Positions 28,855 through 39,453 of a stretch of 64,000 bases of DNA are shown here, one piece after another. Numbering within the stretch: position 1 is the stretch's first letter; every line of letters begins with the position of its first letter. The notes under the pieces are model-generated. The model was given only the letters and a program-made list of their open reading frames with translations. It was not told where the DNA came from and ran no database searches. This stretch comes from Pomphorhynchus laevis (taxonomy: Eukaryota > Acanthocephala > Palaeacanthocephala > Echinorhynchida > Pomphorhynchidae). Location of the stretch: assembly GCA_012934845.2 (NCBI GenBank), contig WNNJ02000282.1, positions 1 through 64,000 of the forward strand. Reading direction: 5' to 3'. Position numbers and translations under genes: made by a program.

Positions 28855-29451
28855 TTTTTTTTTTTAATATTATTTTTTATTATAAATATTATTACATTAA
28901 TATAGGTTCCCGCAAATGGGCCTTAATTTACAATTTTAAAGAAAAAAAACCTCACCAAGCCAGTTTTAATATTCAAAAAGTCACTAAATTATTCTTCATT
29001 GATTAAACATAAATCCCTTTGAGGACGATTTATAGCTGATCGAGCTCCACGGACACATCGAGAAGTCATCTTTGCAAGGATAACGCTGATGCCACTACGT
29101 AATCTGCTTATTTCATCGTTGTATGAGCTGTTATGACTCCTTGCCATGGAGCCCGCGATTCTCTTTAACAGGATTGCCGCTTCCGTACCCGCCCCTCCGA
29201 GCATCGAAAATACTACGGGAATAAATGACGCATGCTCTATGCTATTTACTCTCTCAAGATACTTCCTTTTCTTCCTTAGTTCATGATATTCGAAGCATGG
29301 TCCGATACTCTTACTGGAGTTAGAGGGAGCGTATGCGTTGAACACGCAGATATCAAGGAAAGTACACTCCGTTCTGTCTCCAAAGATTCCGGAACATGAT
29401 ATGTCAAGTCTCGCTTCACGATCAATAGTTGTACCGTAATTTTGGAATAAT
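28855..29451 (-). mobile_element. RLE-8: 5'-truncated RLE fragment
   Basis: Encodes the RLE and C-terminus (ARLDISCSGI, FLDICVFNAYAPSN, LRKKRKYLERV, ending INRPQRDLCLINEE; stop at 28989). The 3' UTR has GGCCCATTTGCGGGAACC (28905-28922). A perfect 17-bp direct repeat TATCTCACATAATTATT (28838-28854 and 29452-29468) flanks it. A still shorter daughter is at 3406-3503. Confidence 0.9.
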
Positions 29452-29486
29452 TATCTCACATAATTATTACTATTAATAATAATAAT

Positions 29487-29700
29487 AATTTTTCCTAAAA
29501 CGACTTTGCTAATTATCCGTCGTTCCACTTGTCCCACGCAAATTGGTCGTATTCCTGCAGTCTTTTTTAAAGCTGTAAGTCTACTCGCTACAAACGCACG
29601 CAAACTGTTAGGATGGATATGCTCTGAAGCTAATCGTATAGCAAATTCCGCTAGTGATGTTGCCAACTTCTTGGATTGGATACCGAATCCAGTCAATACG
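29487..29700 (-). mobile_element. Internal fragment of an RLE-1 relative
   Basis: About 210 bp matching 5531-5740 of RLE-1 with roughly ten mismatches. It encodes LATSLAEFAIRLASEHI and GIRPICVGQVERRIISK, just upstream of RT motif A. It is cut at both ends, so it is not a simple 5'-truncated insertion. It joins LINE sequence at about 29701. Confidence 0.85.
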
Positions 29701-30190
29701 ATATAATGATATATTCTTCTTCCCTTGCAACGCGTCGTCAACGCAGCCGTCCGAATTCTCCTCAGTCTTCGTCGTTTTGATCATACATCTCACCATCTGG
29801 CTTCTCTCGATTTGCCTACAATTTATTCTCGTGTTCAAATTCATCTTCTTGTTGCTTTCCGCCTTGTAACTTTTCATACCCCTTCATTTCTCAACCTTAC
29901 TTTTCTTGATAATTTTCGTCCTGTTTACTGTTCCTTGCGTTCCTGTAATTCCCCTCTTTTACATGTCCCAAACTACTCTACATTTTTTGGATTCCGCTCT
30001 TTCCTGGTAGCTGCTCCTCTGTTGTGGAATCATCTGCCCATTCATATACGCCAATCAACCTCCATACCGTGCTTCAAACGCCAAATCAGATACCATTTAA
30101 ACAAATTATCTTCTTGACTTCTTCATCGTTTTGTTAGTGGACTTGTACGTGCAGTTGGCACGCATTTGTCACGTTAAATAAATTAGTATT
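29701..30190 (+). mobile_element. CR1/L2/Jockey-type LINE, 3' end only
   Basis: Translation in one plus frame gives LQRVVNAAVRILLSL at its start, then LDLPTIYSRVQIHLLVAF, and SFLVAAPLLWNHLPIHIRQ with FKRQIRYHL, ending at 30115-30117. This is the characteristic C-terminal region downstream of the RT in CR1, L2 and related LINEs. The 3' UTR ends in an ATTATTATCATC run. The 5' end is truncated at the junction with the RLE-1-like fragment. Confidence 0.8.
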
Positions 30191-30504
30191 ATTATCATCA
30201 ATTAGTCTGCCTTGGCCAGGGCTTCATCACGTTGCCTAAGGGATCCGCGCTACCATACTTCCGGTTTATATCAGTTCGCCAGCACTTGTCAAATCGGCAA
30301 TCTTAAACAATACTTCTCATTTTGGAACCCATCTTCAAGACAAGATTCGGTACTTAAGTGTCACCCTGTCCAAATATAAAATTTTAAATAGTGAGACTCG
30401 TCAATTAAAAAATTGGATTTTATAAATTGTAAGACCTATTTGCAGGAACACAAATATTGTAAAATAGTGTTTTTCTTGCAAGAAATTATTAAAAAATCAT
30501 TATT
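30191..30504. other. Unassigned spacer
   Basis: Roughly 310 bp of more complex, less AT-rich sequence at first (30190-30370), with no ORF over 60 codons or recognised repeat. It may be unrecognised 3' UTR of the neighbouring LINE or flanking unique DNA. Confidence 0.3.
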
Positions 30505-33500
30505 ATTATCATTATTATACAATTGTTCTTATTCAAAGTAAACAGATTAACATTTGAAATTCAAATAAAAGTCAAGAGTCTTCATTACGTTCTATAGCCA
30601 TTTTTGCGTCCCCCATAGATGCAGTAAGCGCTTCAAGATTAGTATCACGGCTATGGAATCCCACTGTCTGCATTTGTACAAGTTCGGATGCATAAAGTTG
30701 TTCTTGAGCTTGGTTTGGTTGTTGATTTGTTGGCTGATGTTGCTGGGGATGAAGACGAACTAATTGTTATAACAACGAAGCAGTATAATCTTCATTTGAG
30801 TATTGTAAATTTTGAAATACTGTTGTTGCATAAGCTGTTTGTCTATTGCTTGGTGATCGAATAGAATCCACATCAGATAAAGTAGGTTGACTATTCATTT
30901 GATTATCGAATAGACCGCTTATATTTGAAGATATCAACTGTGAATATACTTGTAGGGATGTGTCCCTAAGACGAATTAGGTTCTGTAGAATTTGTACAAT
31001 TGTCCTCAATGCTCGAGTATTTGTGCATAGAGCACGAATTTCAGGTATTGGCCACTGACTTATAAACTCATGAATTACACGATGTACTTGTTCTCTTTGT
31101 CTTTCGTCACTCTTTGCATTTGTGGATTGTTAAGCTTAATTGAACTAAGCAATGCAGGATTACTCATAAGTCCTTGAGCCAAATTATTACTTAGAAGATT
31201 TTGAATATTCGGCTGATGCGATATCAACCCCTCCTTAATTGTTGGTGATTGCTGAAGTGACAAAGAAGCATTATATGATTGTTTAGATGTTGAGTGATAT
31301 GCCAAAGGTCGTCGTGGAGACATGAGTTGCAGGACAGGCATGTCAACCTCAGAATGGTCGCCTTTGACGACGGAAGCTGTCCGGATATTAGAGTCATGAA
31401 CTACCTCAACTGACTGGGCCTCGGGATGTGCAAGGTTGCTCATAGAAGAAAGTCGCAGAGATGGGTCGTCACAATATCCAAGACTTTTCTCTAGTAAGGG
31501 TTGGCCCATCTCGTCAAGACTTTTGAGGATCGCTTTTGCATTTCCTCTCATCATTGCGACGGACACGCGCTGAAATAACTGACCCGCTGTGCTGCAATAC
31601 GGGGTACCGTTTCTACATGACATAGAACGAGCAATGAAACGAATTAGCTTTTCCCGTTGTGGGTTCCATCCTCCGTAAGTTTTAACAACTGCTGCCGTAA
31701 AACTGTATCCATTCTCCTCTAATTTGCGTTTATATTTCCTTTCCTTGACACAGGTGGCATACTTGCTTGCGGCATAGCGAGCGATCTCAGAAGCCATGGA
31801 AATATAAGCATTTTGTTGTGGGTTAGTTACGGCAAAATCAACTGCTAAAGGAGGGTCCTTATATAATAGAATGTCCGCCGGTCTCTCTCGCAAACCACGA
31901 ACTAGGTTGGTCCCTCCTTTGCCACCCTCAATCCAACAACAACCGCTGCTTGAAAGACTGTATCCCTCAAGCTATCATGTCGAATTCCAGGATGTCCTCT
32001 AAACTAACATGTTAAGGCGTGGAAGCCGAATTTGTCTGCAATCCTAAGGCAGCGTCTGCATCGATAATCCCCGTTGCAGACAGACATCCCTAACCAAAGA
32101 CGTAGTAGTACAACAAATTCATTTGGTGCCAAGTTCATATGTGTGGCTTTGCTAAGGACGGCCTGTAACCAAGCACACGCGTGTGGGCATGAAACTGCCA
32201 ATAATCGGGCAGTATTGAAGCGATCGGCATTCTCCACTAGCCTGCGGCGCGACACTTCGTCAATGTGACAAGATAATCCTCTTTGATTTGTTTGCGGATT
32301 TCCTACATGTTGCGGAATAATAGATTTAACGAATTCGTACCCAGGGAAAGTTATAGGGTCAAGGTTTAATTGGCTAGCGACAGTGTCTACACTGGACAGG
32401 AAGGCTGCCTGAGAGTGTTGGAAGCAGCTTCGAAGGCCCAGTCCTCCCATCTTCAGCGGTAAGCAAGCTTGCGCACGCCCACTTATCGGGTTAAATAGAA
32501 GTGATATTGCTAAAACACTTCAATATCAAGCGGTCGAACAAACAGAAAAACTCTATGGCGAAGGCGGGGTCTATAGTGCGCATTAAATGATTTACCCGTG
32601 GAGCGGATGCGCTGCTACGAAGCAGGATGAATGCAATGTGTGGGTCAGGAAGATTTTCGAGCGAGTGCAGAGTTTGACGCAGGGATGGTAGAACAACATC
32701 GACAAGGTATCCCGAACAATGTTCCTTAGACCCGATGGGACTTCCAAGAATTGTAAAGTTTTTTGTGGTGTTGACCAATGTGATCCATGGGCATCTGTTC
32801 TTTATCAAGTCGACCTTGTCTGCCCTACCAATTACTTCGGTCTTTTTCCAGTTAATAGACAGTCCGATCGCAGGAAAATTAGCAGCAAGACGAGCCAGAG
32901 CCTCGCCCACCGCAACAGGAGTACCGCCGGTTATTCCGTCGTCGAGGTACCACCTATTTAAGCTGATACATTCAACCTCCGATATCTGGACTACAATCAG
33001 ATCAATCGCCAGGCAAAATATAACTGGACCAAGAGGATCTCCTTGTTGTTCCCCTCTTCGAGACTGAAGAGGTTTCAATCTACCGAACCGAAGGCTCGAG
33101 GTAGTGCCGTAGCACCATGATGTCCATCGACTAATTTCTGGAAAGTTCTTACTAATCACGTTGACGAAGGAATTCCGGTTGAGCGTATTAAAAGCGTTAG
33201 CCAAGTCGATTTTAGCCCAAACCCAATTGATATCTTGATCATGAAGTCGTTGTAGCCGACGTGCTTGATGTACTATCTGTTCCATTCCGTTTGGCGTCGC
33301 TACACCGAGCTGGTGCGGATGGAGGGATTCGGCAAATCGCTGTCGAAGTTTGGAGCAAATACACTTAGCGCAAAGACGACGTAATGTCTCCCCAATGGCA
33401 ATGGGGCGGATTCCTCCATCTGGTTTGTTTAATGCCATGAGATTAGCACCGGCGACAAAGGGCACAAGGTCGTTCGGGAGAGTACCAGCGATCATGTTGT

Positions 33501-33930
33501 TGACTAGTGATGTTAGGCGTTGAAGCAAAACCCCGTGATCTACCGACAGCATATCTCGAATATGTTCTGCCCTCAAACCTAAACAGCCAGGAGAGGAAGA
33601 GGATGGGAATGATGATACTGCGGCATCACCTATGTCTGAGTCAACCGACAAGGGGGTGCTCAAAGATGGTTGTCCAGGACTTTGGAGAACATCATGTAAG
33701 GGGTGTAGCTCTGTCAATCTTCCGCGCAAAGATTCTGAAAATTCGCATGTATTATTCGACGTAAGGCGGCGCATCGCCTTTCCGAAATTGCCATTTCTCG
33801 CCAATTCGATGACTTCCATAAATTCATTTTTCTTATCATTAGTTCCTCTTAATTTCCTGGATGATCGAAACCCCGAAGAGGAATGAATTTATTAGGAATG
33901 AATGGCAATCACGCTCTCTTCCATTTTCGA
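30505..33930 (-). mobile_element. PHD-RLE-2: decayed RLE element, YLDD type
   Basis: A minus-strand relative of PHD-RLE-1 (48685-52919), much more decayed and 5'-truncated: the region that would hold a PHD finger is absent. The 3' end lies in an ATT-rich stretch near 30505. Its 5' side ends near 33930, close to the leader of RLE-11. Confidence 0.8.
30577..33870 (-). pseudogene. PHD-RLE-2 RT-RLE protein with Q/N-rich tail
   Basis: Blocks in order: ELARNGNFGKAMRRL, SSPGCLGLRAEHI, GGIRPIAIGETLRRLCAKC, motif A VWAKIDLANAFNTLNR, motif B GEQQGDPLGPVIF, motif C RWYLDDGITGG, ILGSPIG, NHLMRTIDP, a GLGLR block, knuckle CRRCLRIADKFGFHALTC, then RLE RERPADILLYKDPPLAVDF and VKERKYKRK. At least four frame breaks and stops separate these, including TAA at 30767-30769. 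After the RLE comes an unusual tail of more than 250 residues rich in S, Q, N and L, with QQHQPTNQQPNQAQEQ near the end. PHD-RLE-1 has only a short, different tail. Confidence 0.82.
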
Positions 33931-34036
33931 ATTTGTCTATAAGCGCGTTAATATTAGATCTAGTGTTCTTATATTGTTCTTATTATATAATTGTTATTAT
34001 AATTGTTCATTATTATACAATTGTACAATTATACAT

Positions 34037-34063
34037 TTGTCTTGATTATACAAAGTTCTTACA
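34037..34063 (+). promoter_or_regulatory. Leader motif of RLE-11
   Basis: TTGTCTTGATTATACAAAG followed by TTCTTACAAT, the same arrangement as at the 5' tips of RLE-2 (7786-7817) and RLE-6 (25771-25800). It marks the likely 5' end of the element upstream of the array. Confidence 0.55.
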
Positions 34064-34112
34064 ATCTAAAGATATATACGTTTTATCAGTTAATATTAAA
34101 TTATCTATAACG

Positions 34113-35318
34113 AACCTAATAAGGACAACCTAATAACGACAGCATAATAACGACAACCTAATAACGACAACCTAATAACGACAACCTAATAACGACAACC
34201 TAATAACGACAACCTAATAACGACAACCTAATAACGACAACCTAATAACGACAACCTAATAACGACAACCTAATAACGACAACCTAATAACGACAACCTA
34301 ATAACGACAACCTAATAACGACAACCTAATAACGACAACCTAATAACGACAACCTAATAACGACAACCTAATAACGACAACCTAATAACGACAACCTAAT
34401 AACGACAACCTAATAACGACAACCTAATAACGACAACCTAATAACGACAACCTAATAACGACAACCTAATAACGACAACCTAATAACGACAACCTAATAA
34501 CGACAACCTAATAACGACAACCTAATAACGACAACCTAATAACGACAACCTAATAACGACAACCTAATAACGACAACCTAATAACGACAACCTAATAACG
34601 ACAACCTAATAACGACAACCTAATAACGACAACCTAATAACGACAACCTAATAACGACAACCTAATAACGACAACCTAATAACGACAACCTAATAACGAC
34701 AACCTAATAACGACAACCTAATAACGACAACCTAATAACGACAACCTAATAACGACAACCTAATAACGACAACCTAATAACGACAACCTAATAACGACAA
34801 CCTAATAACGACAACCTAATAACGACAACCTAATAACGACAACCTAATAACGACAACCTAATAACGACAACCTAATAACGACAACCTAATAACGACAACC
34901 TAATAACGACAACCTAATAACGACAACCTAATAACGACAACCTAATAACGACAACCTAATAACGACAACCTAATAACGACAACCTAATAACGACAACCTA
35001 ATAACGACAACCTAATAACGACAACCTAATAACGACAACCTAATAACGACAACCTAATAACGACAACCTAATAACGACAACCTAATAACGACAACCTAAT
35101 AACGACAACCTAATAACGACAACCTAATAACGACAACCTAATAACGACAACCTAATAACGACAACCTAATAACGACAACCTAATAACGACAACCTAATAA
35201 CGACAACCTAATAACGACAACCTAATAACGACAACCTAATAACGACAACCTAATAACGACAACCTAATAACGACAACCTAATAACGACAACCTAATAACG
35301 ACAACCTAATAACGACAA
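34113..35318 (+). repeat. 14-bp satellite array, about 86 copies
   Basis: Nearly perfect tandem CCTAATAACGACAA. The first two or three units are diverged (AAGGACAA, GACAGCATAATA), the rest are uniform. The decamer ACGACAACCT also appears as an 11-bp repeat in the RLE-5 leader and as a single copy in the RLE-2 leader. The array lies between the leader motif and the ORF of RLE-11. Confidence 0.97.
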
Positions 35319-35711
35319 CCTAAATAACGATAACCTAAATAACGACAACCTAAATAACGACAACCTAAATAACGACAACCTAAATAACGACAACCTAAAT
35401 AACGACAACCTAAATAACGACAACCTAAATAACGACAACCTAAATAACGACAACCTAAATAACGACAACCTAAATAACGACAACCTAAATAACGACAACC
35501 TAAATAACGACAACCTAAATAACGACAACCTAAATAACGACAACCTAAATAACGACAACCTAAATAACGACAACCTAAATAACGACAACCTAAATAACGA
35601 CAACCTAAATAACGACAACCTAAATAACGACAACCTAAATAACGACAACCTAAATAACGACAACCTAAATAACGACAACCTAAATAACGACAACCAAGAT
35701 AACGACAACCT
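35319..35711 (+). repeat. 15-bp variant array, about 26 copies
   Basis: The unit gains one A to become CCTAAATAACGACAA and is then homogeneous to the end. The sharp switch from 14-mer to 15-mer near 35319 shows two successive expansions. Because 15 is divisible by three, the array reads as an endless RLSLF repeat on the minus strand; that is not a gene. Confidence 0.97.
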
Positions 35712-35909
35712 ATTACTTAAAGATATATTATCGAGAATATCAACAACCTTAAAGTTCTAACAGATTTTACTAAGCACAAGATAACTAATCACAATCTTAA
35801 ACACACAATTGAAATTGCGCGTTCAACCTACAATCGAATCAAGATTTATTAACGTAACTACAATAACATCAAGTATATCAAGTGTATCATTGCGCTTTTG
35901 CCATCACAA

Positions 35910-36140
35910 ATGACTACTTCAGAACGCTGCTGTCCATGCAATGGAAACAACGCCTTATGTAAAAGTTGTAGTTGTGTCAATGGGGGCAGGCCTTGTATGG
36001 GGTGTTTGCCTTCAAAGAAGGGAAGGTGTCACAATGATGGTTCGCGGTCATCCCAAAAGCAAGTATCCTCAGTAGAAGCTATACCGTCACAAATTATCAG
36101 TCGCTTTTCCCCTTTCAATCCGATTCTTGCAATCCAATAA
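35910..36140 (+). CDS. RLE-11 CXC-domain N-terminus, truncated
   Basis: A 76-aa ORF from ATG 35910. It contains CCPCNGNNALCKSCSC, GGRPCMGCLP and GRCHN, matching the cysteine spacing of the N-terminal domain in RLE-1, -2, -4, -5 and -6 (C-C-x-C, x6, C-x2-C-x-C, x6, C-x2-C). The domain resembles CXC-type zinc-binding modules; DNA or RNA binding is inferred. The frame then ends and LINE sequence begins, so the RT-RLE portion is lost. Confidence 0.7.
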   Translation: MTTSERCCPCNGNNALCKSCSCVNGGRPCMGCLPSKKGRCHNDGSRSSQKQVSSVEAIPSQIISRFSPFNPILAIQ

Positions 36141-36173
36141 TATCGGATTTTGTCACGCATGAAATAAAAATGT

Positions 36174-36960
36174 ACGAATGAAAATTGTAGTCTTTACACA
36201 GTTATCAGGGTCCCCGTTCGGATATCCCGTGAGTTCTTTCAGCAAGACTTCTTGTGCGGCACATGTGCAGCTTCGAAAATCTCTTATATTATGGAGGAAC
36301 TGAAAAAGCAGGAAGGGTTGATTAGAAGCTTAGAGTCTGATTTTGCAGCTCTTAAGCTTTCGATACCAGAATCTTTTTCTCAACACATAGAAAACATTTC
36401 AAAACGTTCCTTTGCAGAGGTTGTTCGACGCGAAGTTACGCGGTCAGTAATTGCTGCTTCTTCGGCATCAGCTCAAAATAATAGCCCATTTAATATCATT
36501 AAAGCTTGCGAATTACAGGCGAAACGCTCAAATACAGTTATTATTAGAAATTTATCAATTTCTGAGGACTAACAAAAATCTATTCAGGCTTTATTCTGGG
36601 AGATTGATTTTGTTTTACCAGCAGACAAAAAATTCTCGTTTTTTTCGGCTTACTGCGAAGCAGAGTTATGTGCCTCCGTGGCTCTTAATTTCTCTAGATG
36701 GACATTCTGTAGATACTATCATTCGATCAGCTCACCGTTTGAAATCGTCAGTTCTTTTCCAGAGAGTATACATTCAACCAAATTTGTCCCCGGCGGAACG
36801 TGCGATTCAAAACGCGTTGCGCGCCGAACTTAAAAAGAAACGCCTGGCTGATCCGTCTGGCATATATCGCATAAGAAATACTCGTGTTTTGAGAGTGGGT
36901 GAGACTACAACTAGTACTGAGGAAACTAGGTCTGGGATAGAAAATTCTTCGCCCATATGA
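36174..36960 (+). pseudogene. LINE ORF1 protein
   Basis: Upstream of 36250 the translation has CTNENC and FLCGTCAAS, a PHD/RING-like cysteine pair arrangement. Then comes a coiled coil (YIMEELKKQEGLIRSLESDFAALKLS) and, in a shifted frame from about 36570, an RNA-binding-type block containing SLDGHSVDTIIRSAHRL, VYIQPNLSPAERAIQNALRA and ELKKKRLADPSGIYRIRN. This is the usual layout of ORF1 in CR1/Jockey LINEs. At least one frameshift (near 36570) and a stop break it. Confidence 0.75.
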
Positions 36961-37029
36961 CTATGTGAAGAGCCTTTTCCTTTCTCTGCTTCCTCAATAG
37001 TCACTAATTTTGATTTCTCGAAGGTTAGC

Positions 37030-38118
37030 ATTTTTTTATTTAATGTTGAAGGCTTATCATCTCTGTTTCATCTGGGTTTGGCCTCGTGGATTCAGCGTTT
37101 TGATGCGGTAATTTTGAATGAGACTTTTAGTCTGAATCACCTTTCTCTACAAGGGTTCTATACCTTTGACCTACCCGCCCGCTCACACGGTAGAGGTCGT
37201 CCATTCAGTGGTGTTATACTAGCAATAAAGTTTTTGCCTTCATCTTGGTCTAACTCTGTCTCAGATAATCGCATTTGCTTTGTAACTCCTTATCTGGTTA
37301 TCATTGCGGTTTATTTTAATCCCGACTTCTCTGCGGCTGACATTATTGATGAAATTTCACAGCTTTGTTCTAATTTGCCATCTAATTCGAGAGTTTTTGT
37401 TGGTGGTGATTTTAATGCAAAATATTCAATTCCACACAGCCCGAAACTTCAACAGCTTATTAGTTACTTTGCATCTATGAACTTAAAACTTTGTATCCCC
37501 ACTGAGAAATGGTCTTATGAGTGTTATCGCTCGATAAGTTTATTAGATTTTGCCTTTTATAATTGCGAGGTAACGAAGATGACTACCGTGCCTGCCTCTG
37601 AATGGACTTTGATACGCAAGCATTAGCCGGTAAACTGTATGGTCAATTTTCATTCTCAGATATTAGAATCTTCAACTAGATTGCGTCACTCTCGTATTGT
37701 GAATCCCTAGACTTTAAATATCCAAGTGCTTCTTAAAGCTTATTCTCTTATGTCAACAAGTCAACATCATGAGAGTGCTGATCTTCTGACTGCGGCAATA
37801 GTTCAGAGTTGTCGTTCGTCTTCCAGTCGGCGCTTCACGAGTCGTCCTTTTAATTATGGCAAGTGGCCTATCCTGAAAGAAATGCAGCAAACACTGCTTA
37901 GGATGTCTCGCGATTGTAGTAGTGGGCATTCTACAAAGGAGGCTTATATTGTCCTTCGACGGGTTTATACCAAAATACTGAAGACTTTTCACAGGGATCG
38001 TTTGTACGCAGAAGAGTGTCATCGATTAAGTTTGGCAGAGAGCTTTCCATGGAAAGTCCATTCTAAACATCCTAATAAAATCATGTCTTTAGTTCCGCTT
38101 TTTAAGTGGGTTAAAGGA
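37030..38118 (+). pseudogene. LINE AP endonuclease and linker
   Basis: Translation shows FDAVILNET (the catalytic Glu block), the GVILAIK block, VFVGGDFNAKYS (GDFN motif) and SLLDFAFYN. After a stop near 37625 the linker continues in another frame (LLKAYSLMSTSQHHES to MSLVPLFKWVKG). The frame is lost at about 38118, where PLE sequence begins. Confidence 0.78.
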
Positions 38119-38125
38119 TAACTAT

Positions 38126-39440
38126 ATAATAACAACTATTGATAAAGCTAGTAATAACTTTGTCTTCATATGCAAAAAGCTTTATTATGATATACTAATG
38201 AAAGAGGTTAATTCTAATGATTTAAATGTAAATCCAGCATATGAACGTAGTGAGTTGAGTTTAGAATCAATTATTACAAGTCACTGTTCTATAATGGATA
38301 AAAAGGGTATAAAGGTTGAATTAGATAATAAAACTATACCTATATTATATTGGAATCCAAAATTACATAAAAATCCAATAAAACCTAGGTTCATATGTAG
38401 TGCGTTTAAATGTACATTAAAACCACTTTCTGTTTATATGAATAAAATGCTTAAAGTAATTAAAGCACATTTTAAAAAATATTGCAAGGTAATCGAAATT
38501 AATACTGGTATAAAACACTATTTCAGTATTAATTCTACAAAAGAATTTTTAGAACAGACAAAAGGAATAAATTTTCAAAATATAAATACATACGATTTTA
38601 GTACGCTTTATACAAATCTAGATTTAGTAGATATTAAAGAAGCGTTAGTAAAATTAATTAATCTTATATTCGGAAAAAGATATACATATATATGTTATAA
38701 TAATTATAACGCCTATCTAACAAAAATTAAACCATCAAATAAATATAAATATATGGATAAAATTGAATTAATAGAATCCTTAAATATTTTGATAAATCAA
38801 AATTATTTAAAAGTAGGGACATCTATATTTAGACAAGTAAAAGGTGTTCCAATGGGTGGTAATAGTAGCCCAATTATAGCTGACTTGTTTTTAAGCTTTA
38901 TAGAATATGAATTTGTTCATAACTGTGTAAAAACTAAATCTAAACAATATAAATATATGAAATATATGTTTCGATACATTGATGATATATGTGTATTTAA
39001 TTCTAATAATTTTTATTCAATTAGTGAGCACATTTATCCAGAAAGCCTTATTCTTAACAAAACCAATATTAATGATAAAGAAGGTGTATATCTAGATATG
39101 AACATTAAATTAACATTAACTAAAACTACTATTAATTTATATCGTAAAGATGACATATTTAAATTTACAAGAAACATATTTTTGCATGAGCATTCATGCA
39201 TACCATAATAATATAAAATATAATACATTAAATAATGAAATTTTAAGAATTGCAACAATATGTAATGATATTGGCTTTCTTAAAAATCATTTAAATAATT
39301 TAATAGATACATATTTTAAACTAGGTTACTATAAAAATAACATCAAGCAGAAAATAGTAAAATATATAAATCAACACAATAATATAAAGAATAAATTTAA
39401 ACTCTTAAGTGGCAAATTTTTATGGATGAATAATAAATAA
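38126..39440 (+). pseudogene. Penelope-like reverse transcriptase
   Basis: Blocks: DKASNNFVFICKKLYYD, ILYWNPKLHKNPIKPRFI, YDFSTLYTNLDL (motif A), FRQVKGVPMGGNSSPIIADL (motif B) and RYIDDICVF (motif C, YIDD). LYWNPKLHK, the motif B form and DFSTLYTN are diagnostic of PLE RTs. The frame is open from upstream of 38198 to 39208. A shift near 39190 moves the C-terminus (ILRIATICNDIGFLKNHL) to another frame, ending at 39440. No GIY-YIG endonuclease follows, so it is either an endonuclease-less type or 3'-truncated. Confidence 0.85.
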
Positions 39441-39453
39441 TATACTTTGCATT

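Larger units (their letters stand above)
34030..36150 (+). mobile_element. RLE-11: 5' end of an RLE element with giant leader array
   Basis: Begins with the family leader motif, continues with a 1.6-kb tandem array, and ends with the CXC domain ORF at 35910-36140. The RT-RLE part is absent because LINE sequence starts at about 36150. The assignment to the RLE family rests on the leader motif and on the CXC spacing; it is inference but two independent signals agree. Confidence 0.65.

Noticed and set aside
35292-35708. Open frame of a repeated RLSLF pentapeptide
   Set aside because: Pure translation of the 15-bp satellite; 15 is divisible by three and the unit has no stop in this frame.
34113-35711. 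CRISPR-like array
   Set aside because: Units are contiguous with no spacers, in a eukaryotic retrotransposon context.
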